A stretch of 43,691 nt of DNA from Lactobacillus ultunensis DSM 16047 (GCF_001436305.1 NZ_AZFO01000017.1:1-43691), one strand, 5' to 3'; shown: positions 34,595 to 43,374, numbered from the stretch's first letter. Numbers and translations are program-made. The notes: generated by a model not told the origin, from the sequence alone.

Positions 34595-34906
34595 TTAAGC
34601 TTCAATCTTTTCAACTGTAACCTTAGTGTAAGGTTGACGGTGACCATACTTGCTGTGTGAGTGCTTCTTAGGCTTGTACTTGAAAGTTACAACTTTCTTT
34701 TCCTTACCTTGCTTTTCAACTTTAGCAGTTACCTTAGCACCATCTACTAATGGAGTACCAACCTTAACGTCGTCACCATTAGCAACAAGGATAACTTCCT
34801 CAAAAGTTACTTCGCTGCCTTCTTCAGCATCAAGCTTTTCTACAAATACGCTGTCGCCTTCTGCAACTTTGTATTGCTTACCACCGGTCTTAATAATTGC
34901 GTACAT
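34595..34906 (-). CDS. rplU: 50S ribosomal protein L21
   Basis: Large-subunit protein, 103 residues, starting [14 protein letters not shown] and ending with the basic [20 protein letters not shown] block typical of L21. The start is ATG after GGAGGTG. It is the first gene of a two-gene rplU-rpmA operon preceded by a structured leader RNA that probably gives autoregulation by L21. Confidence 0.97.
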   Translation of the reverse strand: MYAIIKTGGKQYKVAEGDSVFVEKLDAEEGSEVTFEEVILVANGDDVKVGTPLVDGAKVTAKVEKQGKEKKVVTFKYKPKKHSHSKYGHRQPYTKVTVEKIEA

Positions 34907-34911
34907 TTGTA

Positions 34912-35020
34912 CACCTCCGAAAAAATACTTAGACTCGCCGAACTGGGGTGCTCCTTACCCAAGAAGACTTCTAACCTCTAGCCGTGCGGTTGCAGATGTG
35001 GAGGTCTCCACAAATACAAC
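34912..35020 (-). promoter_or_regulatory. L21 leader RNA (ribosomal protein autoregulatory element)
   Basis: The roughly 100-nt untranslated region between the promoter and rplU is unusually GC-rich for this genome and folds. A 7-bp hairpin (TGTGGAG with CTCCACA) lies near its 5' end, followed by a conserved-looking core with the CTTGGGT/ACCCCAG pairing and GTTCGGCGAG. Position and form match the Firmicutes L21 leader family; L21 binding is family knowledge. Confidence 0.8.
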
Positions 35021-35026
35021 TCTTAT

Positions 35027-35055
35027 ATAATACAACGGTTTTCAACGGATATCAA
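35027..35055 (-). promoter_or_regulatory. Promoter of rplU-rpmA
   Basis: Minus strand: -35 TTGATA (35050-35055), 17-nt spacer, -10 TATTAT (35027-35032), about 120 nt before the rplU start, leaving room for the leader RNA. Confidence 0.7.
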
Positions 35056-35069
35056 TAATTTTAAAGTTT

Positions 35070-36437
35070 TTATTCCTTCGCTTCCTTATATTCTATTGTT
35101 TGTGTACCTTCATAAGCAGGCAATCCATTTTCAGCTCGGTATAATGCTCTTTCAAAGGAACGATAGCCTTTAGATGAAGAAACGGCAAATTTAGCGCCAT
35201 ATTTAGATGCAAATTCTTGAATGTTCCAAGTGGCATCATGAGCAGCATAGGCAGTCATTAGGATCACAATATCTAGATCTTTAATCTGTCTTTCCATAAT
35301 CTTCTTCTTACCTTCAAAAGCATCAATTGGAATAGGGATGCCGTTATAGCGAGTAACAATTCCTTCTAAAATACCTTCATTTTGATTATCACCAATAGCA
35401 ATTCCTACTCTCTGATAGTGAAGATTCATGTCTAACTTAGTAAGTTCTTCTTGCTCTTTTTTACTCTTATCTTTCTTCTTATAAGATAAATCAGATTGTT
35501 TAGGTGGATCAACTTGATAAATCCAACGAATCTGAACAGCTTCGCTTGGATTTTTCTTTATTCTGACATCCCCTGTATACCATGCCAAATCTACAATCGA
35601 GCCATCTTCTAAGTGAATATCTTCACCTTGATAGTAACTAGAATCGACTGGAATAGTAATATCTTTTCCACGAATACGTAATTTCTCACCTTTAATGTTA
35701 CGAGTAATTGCTAGTTGGCCCGTTTTACCTTGGACTACCGCATAACGAAATTCTTCAATTGGATCATAATCACGAGTTCTCAACTTACGATAACCAACAA
35801 CACGCAAAATTTCAGCTTCATAATGAGGATTGTCTTTATCTTCTAAAGCTTCAACAATGTCACCACTTTTAAGATTTAAAGAATGGATTTGAGATTCTTT
35901 AATGCGATAAACAATTTGACCATTATCGTTGATCAAATTACAACCAGAAAGCGTCCGAATAACTGTGTATCTTTTACCTTTTCGATAATCACGCTTAGGC
36001 TCTTTCTTGGGTTTCATTGCATCTTCAAAAATCTTTTTATTTACAGCTTCTCTAGTTGTCTTAGATCTTTGAATTGCCTGATCCAATTTTCCTAAAACGT
36101 TGCCGTAACGTTTACCTACGCCAGGTACAAATGTAAGTTTATGCAAAGCTGAAAGTGATTTTTTCTTTGCGTTATCATCGCCAGGCGTTTCGATTAATTC
36201 AGTTAAGCCCATCAATAATTGTTTAAATTGCTTTAAATCCGCATTTCTTTGTGCAATTGATTGCGTATTGGCCATTTTCTTAGGCTTAGATACTATTTTT
36301 TTCGATTTAGACTCTGTCGATTCACCTTCAGCCATTGCAATAATTGCCTTAATGGCATTTAAACTATTGGCTAAACTTCTATCATCTGAATCTGTTTTAT
36401 TTAAAATTATTTTGATATTGTTTCGATAATCGTACAT
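35070..36437 (-). CDS. DUF2325 domain protein of unknown function
   Basis: A 455-residue soluble protein. The last 110 residues (from about 350, YNGIPIPIDAFEGKKKIM, then VILMTAYAAHDATWNI and FAVSSSKGYRSFERALYRAENG) match DUF2325. The middle (about 165-300) looks like tandem small beta domains, with repeated VIRT/VVQGKT/IAITRN segments, perhaps OB-like. The N-terminus is lysine-rich and helical with GVGKRYGNVLGKL, which suggests nucleic-acid contact. There is no catalytic motif I can name. The ATG follows GTGGTGAAAAA. It is monocistronic, divergent from the aminotransferase gene. Confidence 0.8.
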   Translation of the reverse strand: MYDYRNNIKIILNKTDSDDRSLANSLNAIKAIIAMAEGESTESKSKKIVSKPKKMANTQSIAQRNADLKQFKQLLMGLTELIETPGDDNAKKKSLSALHKLTFVPGVGKRYGNVLGKLDQAIQRSKTTREAVNKKIFEDAMKPKKEPKRDYRKGKRYTVIRTLSGCNLINDNGQIVYRIKESQIHSLNLKSGDIVEALEDKDNPHYEAEILRVVGYRKLRTRDYDPIEEFRYAVVQGKTGQLAITRNIKGEKLRIRGKDITIPVDSSYYQGEDIHLEDGSIVDLAWYTGDVRIKKNPSEAVQIRWIYQVDPPKQSDLSYKKKDKSKKEQEELTKLDMNLHYQRVGIAIGDNQNEGILEGIVTRYNGIPIPIDAFEGKKKIMERQIKDLDIVILMTAYAAHDATWNIQEFASKYGAKFAVSSSKGYRSFERALYRAENGLPAYEGTQTIEYKEAKE

Positions 36438-36474
36438 TTTTTCACCACTTTTTTCATTTTGATCATGCCTATTT

Positions 36475-36480
36475 ATTATA
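36475..36480 (-). promoter_or_regulatory. Probable -10 box for the DUF2325 gene
   Basis: Minus-strand TATAAT 38 nt before the start codon; the -35 region at the right distance (TTTTAA) is weak. Confidence 0.4.
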
Positions 36481-36520
36481 TTGCTTACTTTTAATAATTA
36501 AAAATAAAATATCAAATCTT

Positions 36521-36549
36521 TTGCGTTTAAAGCCATGCCTTCATATAAT
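36521..36549 (+). promoter_or_regulatory. Promoter of the branched-chain aminotransferase gene
   Basis: Plus strand: -35 TTGCGT (36521-36526), 17-nt spacer, -10 TATAAT (36544-36549), 40 nt before the ATG with its AAAGGAGG site. Confidence 0.75.
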
Positions 36550-36589
36550 TTAATCAAAAATACTACTTATTCCAAAGGAGGAACAACTT

Positions 36590-37615
36590 ATGACAAAAAC
36601 TCGTCCTGAAGACTTAGACTGGAATAATCTTGGCTTTAAGTATCATGATCTTCCATATCGCTGGGTCGATGAATTCAAAGATGGTAAGTGGCAAGGTGGT
36701 CATTTAACTCAAGATTCTACTATTACCTTTAACGAAGCTGCTGAAGAATTGCACTACGGCCAGGAAATCTTTGAAGGCTTAAAAGCATATCGCAGAAAAG
36801 ATGGTGGTATTAACCTTTTCAGACCTGACCAAAATGCTAAAAGAATGGCTAACTCAGCTAAGCGACTTTTGATGGAGCCTTACCCTGAAGAAGAATTTCT
36901 TAAAGCTGTAAAAGAAGTAGTTCTAGCAAATCAGGAATTTGTGCCTCCATATGGTTCAGGTGGCACGCTTTATCTTCGTCCATTCATGATGGGAACTCAA
37001 CCAATTGTTGGCGTTTCTCCTTCAGCAACCTATGAATTCAGAATTTACGCTACTCCAGTTGGTGCCTATATCAAAGGCCTCAAACCAATGCCTTACGAAG
37101 TCAGCGATTATGACCGTGCTGCTCCATTTGGCACTGGTCAAGCTAAAACCGCTGGTAACTATGCCAGTAGCTTAATGCCATCATTAATTGCCAAGAAGAA
37201 TGGTTTTGCTGATGCACTTTACCTTGATCCAAAAGAACACAAATACATCGATGAATTCGGTGGTGCCAACTTCTATGGCATTACTAAAGAGGGACAATTC
37301 CAAACACCAAAATCAGACTCAATTTTACCTTCAATTACCAAACGATCAATTTTGAAAATTGCTAAAGATCTTGGTCTTAATCCAACTGAAACCCAAATTC
37401 CAATTAATGATGTTGATCGCTTTGCTGAAGCTGGTGCAATGGGTACGGCTGCTGTAATTTCTCCGGTAGGTTCCTTGACTTATCAAGGCAAGAAATATGT
37501 CTTTGGCAGTGAAACAGAAGCTGGACCTATCACGCAAAAACTTTATGATACATTATTTGGTATTCAAGTTGGCGATCTGGACGACAAATATGGTTGGACC
37601 GTTAAATTAAGTTAA
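36590..37615 (+). CDS. ilvE: Branched-chain amino acid aminotransferase
   Basis: PLP enzyme (class IV) that moves amino groups between Leu/Ile/Val and 2-oxoglutarate; in lactobacilli it mostly serves catabolism and flavour formation because the synthesis pathway is often missing. The 341-residue protein has GQEIFEGLKAYRRKDG, LYLRPFM, the PLP lysine at K186 in GTGQAKTAGNYASS, and EAGAMGTAAVISPVG near the end. It stands alone with its own promoter and a shared terminator. Confidence 0.94.
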   Translation: MTKTRPEDLDWNNLGFKYHDLPYRWVDEFKDGKWQGGHLTQDSTITFNEAAEELHYGQEIFEGLKAYRRKDGGINLFRPDQNAKRMANSAKRLLMEPYPEEEFLKAVKEVVLANQEFVPPYGSGGTLYLRPFMMGTQPIVGVSPSATYEFRIYATPVGAYIKGLKPMPYEVSDYDRAAPFGTGQAKTAGNYASSLMPSLIAKKNGFADALYLDPKEHKYIDEFGGANFYGITKEGQFQTPKSDSILPSITKRSILKIAKDLGLNPTETQIPINDVDRFAEAGAMGTAAVISPVGSLTYQGKKYVFGSETEAGPITQKLYDTLFGIQVGDLDDKYGWTVKLS

Positions 37616-37627
37616 TTCAAGAGAAAC

Positions 37628-37670
37628 AAAAAGATCTTTGTGAAATTCAAAATTCACAAAGATCTTTTTT
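37628..37670. terminator. Bidirectional terminator between ilvE and the tautomerase gene
   Basis: A perfect 17-bp inverted repeat, AAAAAGATCTTTGTGAA (37628-37644) against 37653-37669, with an 8-nt loop. It ends both converging genes. Confidence 0.9.
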
Positions 37671-37673
37671 AGT

Positions 37674-37853
37674 TTAAGCTCTCCATTCGCCGCCTTGACC
37701 ATATGAGTGCTTACCCAATTCATTGATAATTACATGAATATGCTCCTTTGGAGCACCTGTATTCTTATGAACTGCTTCAGTAACATCCTTCATCAAATTA
37801 GTAATTTGTTCGTCTGAACGACCCTTAATTAATTCAATATGTACAAATGGCAT
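37674..37853 (-). CDS. 4-oxalocrotonate tautomerase family enzyme
   Basis: A 59-residue protein read directly from the sequence, starting [20 protein letters not shown] and ending YGQGGEWRA. After methionine removal Pro1 would be the catalytic base, and the short length, beta-alpha-beta layout and VTEAV helix fit the 4-OT family (YwhB/XylH type). Its true substrate is unknown. The ATG is preceded by AGGAGGCAGAACT. It lies 38 nt after the DUF2207 gene, so it may be cotranscribed, and ends 4 nt before the shared terminator. Confidence 0.9.
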   Translation of the reverse strand: MPFVHIELIKGRSDEQITNLMKDVTEAVHKNTGAPKEHIHVIINELGKHSYGQGGEWRA

Positions 37854-37891
37854 AGTTCTGCCTCCTTTTTTATAAATTATACAAAATATTT

Positions 37892-39700
37892 TTAAAATGC
37901 TCCACCGCCAGATCCACCACCGAATCCGCCTGATGAACCGCTTGAAAATCCACCTGATCCACCAGATACAGATGATGATGACCCTACAGAAACTCCCGAG
38001 GAGAAACTATTATCAAAACTTCTAGCGAAACCATCACTACTTGAGCTATAAAATGGCCCATAAAGTATAAATGGGGTATTCGCTAATTCTTCATCACTAA
38101 ATTCCACTTTCAGCTCTTTCAAAACCTTTTTCGATAAGCCAAAAGCAACAGCATATGGCATGATATCTTCCCATAAGATCAAGTCACCCACGTCCTTCAT
38201 CTTAAAGTTACCGATATCATCCAGCATTTTTTTAAATCCTCGTACTTTATCAGTTTCTAAAGCACCCTTTTGAGTATAGATGCTCATTCGTTTATTACCA
38301 ACAAAGAAAGCAATAAATTCTAAAACGACTAAAATCATTCCACATACAACTGCAACATCTAATATTGGAGGAAAATCATCGGATCTGTATAAAGCGAGCA
38401 CCAAGGCAACTACACTAACAATAACGCCACTAATCATAAACATACGGCGATGATATTTTCGAGTTTCTAATTTGGCATCAAAAAAGTTAGCATCTTCAAC
38501 TAGTTTATACTGTCGATCACGCCATTTTTCATACTTTTTGCCTAATTTACGCGAAGTGTAATCACGTAAGTCTTTAGTAGTAAATGATTTTCCATCGCCA
38601 ACTTTGTTAAACAAAAAGTTTAATAAATCATCTTGTAGAATACTATCATCGACTACCGTAATTCGATAGGCTGTCTTCTTGCGTATTCTAGTACGATAAT
38701 CTTCAATCTTAATCTTGTGTTTACCAGCTAGCTGCATCAAATACGCAGTAAAAGCTTTTGTATCTGGCTCACTTGCTTCATCCAAAATTTGTGCAGCAAC
38801 AGGACTGATATCTGGAATTTCATAATTGTGAACCAATTCTTTCCATTTTCTTGGACGACTACCAATCTTTTTGCCAAAGAAGCCTGAAATAATAACCCAT
38901 ATACTACTTATAGCAACAATTATAAGCAAATCAACATTAATAACGTTGCCTTCTTGCCTTCTTTGATTGGCCTCATTAGCCAAAATAGCTTCTTGTTTTT
39001 CAACAGCTTTTTTCCTGTTTTTATTAACAAAATTCATATTAGCTGATGTTATTGCAGGCGGAAAAATTGAGTGCACTTCAATTCCTGTATCACCTGATAA
39101 ATGGTCAACCGTCATAATAATTTTACCCTGATTTGGTAAAACCTGAGTCTGACCATTAAGAGGTCCATGTGCCCATGCTTTGAGCCCTTTAACTTTTCCC
39201 GGGAAAAGCACAGTTACTCGTGCATTATTAATATCTGTATCCCAACCATTACCAATAATCTTAAAGTTCAATTCAGCTGTATCTTTATAATTTGTAATAG
39301 CATTTAAGATCCGATATGAATATTCCACCCTTACTTTTTGATCTTCATTAATACTGTGAAATACTTTGAAGCGATATGAATTACCGTCCTTAGTTAATTG
39401 ATAAGTATTATTATCCCCATTTTTAGCAGGTACAATATTTTTACCATCAACTTTAACCTTAATATTCGATAAACTTTGTTTCTTACCCAGATTCTGCGTA
39501 TAAAATACGCCATGTGCATCACTATCAAAATCGTAGTAAATTTCACGATGCATCATTAAAGAACCGTCTCGATTGACTTCAGCTGTAACATCCATATCAT
39601 TAATGTCATAATTAACATCGGCATTTGCTCGTTGGGTAAAAATGGCTAAAAAACTAAGCAAACTTAATAGGCTAATTAAGCTTAAGAATTTCTTTTTCAT
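37892..39700 (-). CDS. DUF2207 membrane protein with glycine/serine-rich tail
   Basis: A 602-residue envelope protein. It has a signal peptide ([14 protein letters not shown]..., cleavage likely after RANA), an extracellular DUF2207 beta domain (about residues 28-225, [19 protein letters not shown]), a membrane helix near 255-275, a cytoplasmic part, and two more helices near 420-470. The end is almost only Gly and Ser ([13 protein letters not shown]), as often seen in the family. The function is unknown. The start overlaps the stop of the lipoprotein hydrolase gene (ATGA), so the two are coupled. Confidence 0.88.
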   Translation of the reverse strand: MKKKFLSLISLLSLLSFLAIFTQRANADVNYDINDMDVTAEVNRDGSLMMHREIYYDFDSDAHGVFYTQNLGKKQSLSNIKVKVDGKNIVPAKNGDNNTYQLTKDGNSYRFKVFHSINEDQKVRVEYSYRILNAITNYKDTAELNFKIIGNGWDTDINNARVTVLFPGKVKGLKAWAHGPLNGQTQVLPNQGKIIMTVDHLSGDTGIEVHSIFPPAITSANMNFVNKNRKKAVEKQEAILANEANQRRQEGNVINVDLLIIVAISSIWVIISGFFGKKIGSRPRKWKELVHNYEIPDISPVAAQILDEASEPDTKAFTAYLMQLAGKHKIKIEDYRTRIRKKTAYRITVVDDSILQDDLLNFLFNKVGDGKSFTTKDLRDYTSRKLGKKYEKWRDRQYKLVEDANFFDAKLETRKYHRRMFMISGVIVSVVALVLALYRSDDFPPILDVAVVCGMILVVLEFIAFFVGNKRMSIYTQKGALETDKVRGFKKMLDDIGNFKMKDVGDLILWEDIMPYAVAFGLSKKVLKELKVEFSDEELANTPFILYGPFYSSSSDGFARSFDNSFSSGVSVGSSSSVSGGSGGFSSGSSGGFGGGSGGGAF

Positions 39701-40611
39701 CTCTTATCCTCGTTTTTTCTTAAAAAACTATCAATTAAATTATTAGCACGTGTTCTATATTTACCTTTAAAATCATGCCCTGCATGCCTAATAATGTAAA
39801 GCTGTGAATGTTTGAACTTTTTATTTGCTTTTTCAGAATATGTTTCTGGCACAATAATATCGTCAGAACCATGAATAATTAAAACAGGTCCGTCATATTT
39901 GGTTGCCGACTTTAACAAGTTATATTTAAACAATTTATCAAAATAAGCTTTTCCAACCGTGAACCCAAATAAGTTAAAGGTCTTTGGTACTTTTTTAATC
40001 GATTTAAAAGCAAGCTGCGTATAATCAGTGATTGAAAATGCTGGATACAGTAGAATTAATGATCTAATCTTCTTAGGAAACTTGGAAGCAAGCATTGCAG
40101 AAACTGCTCCTCCTTGACTCTCACCCATAAGAGATACTTGATTATGATCAACATCAGGTCGATTTCTTATAGCAGTTAAAACCGTCTCTAAATTTTGTTC
40201 TTCAGTAAAGATTGACATATTTAGTTGATTAATACCACTACTTTGGTCATTCTTAGCACCACCAGGATAATCAAAAGCATATGCCAGATAACCTTGACTA
40301 GCCAAATTCTTAGCATAACTCACCATATCGCGATAGTTTCCTGCTAAACCATGTGACAGAATAACGACTCTCTTTTTACCAACTAAATTTTGGGGCAAAT
40401 ATAGGCGACCATAAATATTTACGCCATTTTGTTGAATATTCCAGTCTTGTTCAACTACTTGATATTTTTTTGAATTATTATTCTTTTTTTGATGATGAAC
40501 TTTAGTCGTTTTAACTGAGCCTGTTTTCTTTTGTACATTTTTGTTCATTGTACAGCCTGTCAAAAAAATTGATAGACCTGCTATTAGTATTGTTATAATT
40601 CTTTTTTTCAA
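39697..40611 (-). CDS. Lipoprotein alpha/beta hydrolase
   Basis: A surface-anchored serine hydrolase, 304 residues from the preferred TTG start at 40609-40611 (MKKRIITILIAG), 9 nt after AGGTG; the GTG four codons earlier would sit inside the ribosome site. The lipobox is LTGC near residue 20. Catalytic elements are visible: oxyanion HGLAGN, nucleophile elbow GESQGG, acid in HGSDD, and histidine in HAGHDF. The substrate is unknown; a peptide, ester or feruloyl-type ester is possible. It is coupled by ATGA overlap to the DUF2207 gene. Confidence 0.86.
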   Translation of the reverse strand: MKKRIITILIAGLSIFLTGCTMNKNVQKKTGSVKTTKVHHQKKNNNSKKYQVVEQDWNIQQNGVNIYGRLYLPQNLVGKKRVVILSHGLAGNYRDMVSYAKNLASQGYLAYAFDYPGGAKNDQSSGINQLNMSIFTEEQNLETVLTAIRNRPDVDHNQVSLMGESQGGAVSAMLASKFPKKIRSLILLYPAFSITDYTQLAFKSIKKVPKTFNLFGFTVGKAYFDKLFKYNLLKSATKYDGPVLIIHGSDDIIVPETYSEKANKKFKHSQLYIIRHAGHDFKGKYRTRANNLIDSFLRKNEDKR

Positions 40612-40660
40612 AATTAATTTCACCTTTAATAAAACACCTAAGCGTTTCTTAGATACTTTT

Positions 40661-40666
40661 ATTATA
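40661..40666 (-). promoter_or_regulatory. Probable -10 box of the lipoprotein-DUF2207 operon
   Basis: Minus-strand TATAAT directly after the T run of the lysozyme terminator, 50 nt before the start codon. The -35 region would fall in the hairpin and is weak (TGATTC). Confidence 0.4.
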
Positions 40667-40700
40667 CAAAAAAAGTGCGAGCAGAATCACTCACACTTTT
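40667..40700 (-). terminator. Terminator after the lysozyme gene
   Basis: An 11-bp stem with one G-U pair (40690-40700 with 40671-40681), an 8-nt loop and seven T on the minus strand. Confidence 0.85.
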
Positions 40701-40719
40701 CATATATTAATCTTTAATT

Positions 40720-41952
40720 TTAAAAGTTGGCTACTTTAACGTATAAGCCTTTACCAATACGGTAATATGACTTGCCATTAATGTGGAATCTTGAGCCATA
40801 AGTCTTAACTGGCGTACCCTTTCTCAAAACTCTCCAGTTAGCACGTCTACCTGCATGATTATAAATATAAGCATTATGTCTTATTACACGAGAATTGCCT
40901 AACACGTTGCTTGCCATTACGTAACGGTCATCGCCTACTTTAATAGCCGTTTTTCCATTATCAAGTCTAGTGGTAGAGCCATAGTAAGTGATACGAGTGT
41001 AGGCTGCATATGAACCGCTTTGACGTTCACCCTTCTTGTTGTAAACATAAGCCTTCTTCATTACAAATGCTGAAGTTGCTGATTCACTTGGAGTTGAACT
41101 AGCAGGCTTACTGTCGGTTTTATCCTCTTTCTTTGTAGTAGATGTATTATTAGCATTTGAGGATGGAGCTTGAGAAATAGCACCATTATTTGAAGTAACA
41201 TTACCATTAATCGATAAAGGAAGAACGGTCACATTACCATCTACATTTAAACCACGCCAATTATCAGTAAATTGCCAAATTGAAACTCCGTTCATTGATG
41301 GGAAATAATTAAAGTTAGGATTATCAATTCTACCTGAGATAGCATATGAAGCTACCCATAATGAATTAGGATACTTAGCAACTACGCTGTTAGTATCAAT
41401 TTGATTTTGCAAAACTGATGAACTTGCATAAAGCAATGGTTGATAACCAGCTGCTTTAATTTGATCCATAAAAGCAATAATTGCGTTAGCAGTAGGCGTC
41501 TTACCACCATAAATATTATTGCCCTGTCCAGTTTCATAGTCACAAGCGATGTATGAACCCTTTGGCAAACCAAAAGCTTGAGCCGCCTTGATTGCATATT
41601 GTGCTTCAGCAGCTGCTGCACTTGCATTCGAACTAAATGTGGCAAAATGATATGCCATTGGCATCATATTATTTGATAACGCTGTTGAAATTTGGCTTGA
41701 AGCCTTAGGGTTACGATAAGAAGTCCCCTCACTTACTTTAACAATTGCAAATTGTGCGCCAGCTCTAGCATGACTTGACAAGTCAGCACTTTGATAACTG
41801 GCAACATCAACACCCAGTGCACGAGCAGCTACTGATGTGGTAGATGCATTAACAGTAATTACTGGTCGGTTAATCTGAGTCAATGCAATACCTGCCGTAC
41901 CTATTACAGTCGCACATGCTAATTTAGCAATAAATTGTTTAGTTTTAGTCAA
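40720..41952 (-). CDS. Secreted GH25 lysozyme with SLAP cell-wall repeats
   Basis: Muramidase cutting the MurNAc-GlcNAc bond of peptidoglycan, probably an autolysin. The 410-residue form starts at TTG (41950-41952), 9 nt after GGAGG; upstream codons to an ATG at 42009 have no site. A signal peptide of about 36 residues (cleavage near VNAS) is followed by the GH25 barrel with GVDVASYQ (Asp49) and the DYE acidic pair (Asp138, Glu140), a Ser/Thr/Asn linker near 255-290, then two SLAP repeats (AYVYNKKGERQ..., AYIYNHAGRRA...) that bind wall polymers alongside the S-layer. A promoter and terminator bracket it. Confidence 0.92.
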   Translation of the reverse strand: MTKTKQFIAKLACATVIGTAGIALTQINRPVITVNASTTSVAARALGVDVASYQSADLSSHARAGAQFAIVKVSEGTSYRNPKASSQISTALSNNMMPMAYHFATFSSNASAAAAEAQYAIKAAQAFGLPKGSYIACDYETGQGNNIYGGKTPTANAIIAFMDQIKAAGYQPLLYASSSVLQNQIDTNSVVAKYPNSLWVASYAISGRIDNPNFNYFPSMNGVSIWQFTDNWRGLNVDGNVTVLPLSINGNVTSNNGAISQAPSSNANNTSTTKKEDKTDSKPASSTPSESATSAFVMKKAYVYNKKGERQSGSYAAYTRITYYGSTTRLDNGKTAIKVGDDRYVMASNVLGNSRVIRHNAYIYNHAGRRANWRVLRKGTPVKTYGSRFHINGKSYYRIGKGLYVKVANF

Positions 41953-42027
41953 TCTTCTCTTCCTCCACTCATGTGAAAATTTAAAATTCACACTAGTTGT
42001 TCTTCTCAAAATATGAAATCAAATTTA

Positions 42028-42056
42028 GAATAGTATCGTTTTAAAATTTAGTCAAT
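42028..42056 (-). promoter_or_regulatory. Promoter of the lysozyme gene
   Basis: Minus strand: -35 TTGACT (42051-42056), 17-nt spacer, -10 TATTCT (42028-42033), giving a leader of about 70 nt before the TTG start. Confidence 0.7.
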
Positions 42057-42068
42057 AAAAATAGCTCG

Positions 42069-42088
42069 ATGTAAGATATTTGTTACAT
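42069..42088. promoter_or_regulatory. Palindrome upstream of the lysozyme promoter
   Basis: ATGTAA-8 nt-TTACAT, perfect 6-bp arms, 12 bp upstream of the -35 box and 22 bp after the ArsC-like gene. It may be a regulator site or a weak hairpin; the spacing does not fit the GlnR/TnrA consensus. Confidence 0.3.
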
Positions 42089-42110
42089 TTTTGTATTATA
42101 CAATGAAATA

Positions 42111-42473
42111 TTATTTTTCCAGCCAAGTTTGTGCAAAAACATCCTCTTTAAAGCCACAGGTCAAATTATTTTTATCAACTACCAGCGGACGTTTAATCAA
42201 TTTACCATCTTTAGACATCATCTCAGCAGCTTCAGCAATCTTCATTGTAGGAACCTTATCCTTTAATTTTTGTTGACGATAATGTTGACCACTTGTATTA
42301 AAGAAATATCTTAATCCACGATCTTGATACTTGGTCATCCAATTGATTAGAGCTTCTTTTTTAGGTGGCTGTTCAACTAAATCTTGAAATTCATACTTTA
42401 TTCCATGATTATCCAGCCATTTTTGAGCTTTTTTTGAAGTGGAGCAACGTTTATATCCATAAAATTTAATCAT
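42111..42473 (-). CDS. ArsC/Spx family protein (thioredoxin-like)
   Basis: A 120-residue thioredoxin-fold protein of the Spx/MgsR-ArsC group. The N-terminal active-site motif is CSTS (Cys10, Ser13), so there is a single redox cysteine rather than the CxxC of Spx. The family blocks KAQKWL, RYFFNTSGQ and the end region LIKRPLVVD are all present. It might be a reductase or a regulator; the lack of the second cysteine argues against a classical Spx switch. It starts 1 nt after the esterase gene and is cotranscribed with it. Confidence 0.85.
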   Translation of the reverse strand: MIKFYGYKRCSTSKKAQKWLDNHGIKYEFQDLVEQPPKKEALINWMTKYQDRGLRYFFNTSGQHYRQQKLKDKVPTMKIAEAAEMMSKDGKLIKRPLVVDKNNLTCGFKEDVFAQTWLEK

Positions 42474-42474
42474 A

Positions 42475-43374
42475 CTAATCCTTCCTCATATGTTCTCTGA
42501 AGAATTCAATTTCCTCATCATTGGCAATATCAGCTAATTCATCTTTTTGATTAACAAAGAAAACATGTCCACGAGGATTTTTTTCATCACCATAAGACTT
42601 GCAAATAGCTGGTACGCCCCTGCCTAATAGAAATCCAAATAACGTAAATTGCATATCATGTAAAAAGTCTTTATTGGCGGTAATCAAGAAAGTTGGTAGG
42701 AAATCAGAATTAATGTACTTTTCAACATCTAACTGTTCATGATATTTATTAACAGATCTGGGTGTAAAATATGCACTTTCTAATCCTGCCAAACTATCAG
42801 GTGTCAGAACAAAAGAAGCAGCGCAATTTAAACCAACAGCTCTAACTTTTAAATTAAGTGGCTTGTAAGAAAAAAGCTTAGCATAATCAGGATTAGTCAA
42901 GATTGTTACATATTGCTCTGCCATTTGACCGCCAGCACTATCACCAATAATAAATACATTATTACGATCCAGTCGGTATTCTTCGGCATGGTCATCAACC
43001 CAGTGCATATACCGATCAACATCATCTAATTCATCAGGAAATTCCGCATTCTCTGGAGCTAAACGATAATTAGGATTGATAAAAGCAAAACCGCGTTTAG
43101 CCAGACCCATACCATAATATTGATAAACTTCTTTAGTGCCATATACCCAGCCACCGCCATGAATATTAATAATTACAGGAAATGGTTTATCTTCTTTTTT
43201 AGGTAAGTAAACATCTAAAGTATTCCACTTTTCATTTGGACCATATTGTAAATCATTAATACGTTCAACTTCTGGAATATCATGTGGAAGTCCGCTATCA
43301 CGCGCATCATCATTTTGCTTAGCACCTTCGCGAAATTCAGTTACGTACTTTCTAATCTTATCGGTAAGTTCCAT
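42475..43374 (-). CDS. Alpha/beta hydrolase, HSL-like esterase
   Basis: A 299-residue cytoplasmic carboxylesterase of the hormone-sensitive-lipase type. The oxyanion motif HGGGW is at residues 72-76, the nucleophile elbow GDSAGG at 144-149 (Ser146), and the histidine is probably in RGHVFF near the C-terminus. LDVYLPKK before the core is typical of the group. The ribosome site (AAAGAG) is weak. It heads a two-gene unit with the ArsC-like gene. Confidence 0.87.
   Translation of the reverse strand: MELTDKIRKYVTEFREGAKQNDDARDSGLPHDIPEVERINDLQYGPNEKWNTLDVYLPKKEDKPFPVIINIHGGGWVYGTKEVYQYYGMGLAKRGFAFINPNYRLAPENAEFPDELDDVDRYMHWVDDHAEEYRLDRNNVFIIGDSAGGQMAEQYVTILTNPDYAKLFSYKPLNLKVRAVGLNCAASFVLTPDSLAGLESAYFTPRSVNKYHEQLDVEKYINSDFLPTFLITANKDFLHDMQFTLFGFLLGRGVPAICKSYGDEKNPRGHVFFVNQKDELADIANDEEIEFFREHMRKD

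Noticed and set aside
34650-35030. 126-codon plus-strand frame opposite rplU and its leader
   Set aside because: It is antisense to a highly conserved ribosomal gene, has no ribosome site and no recognisable protein features.
42069-42088. GlnR/TnrA operator
   Set aside because: The arms TGTAA/TTACA fit but the spacing is 8 nt in place of 7, and the gene is not a nitrogen gene.
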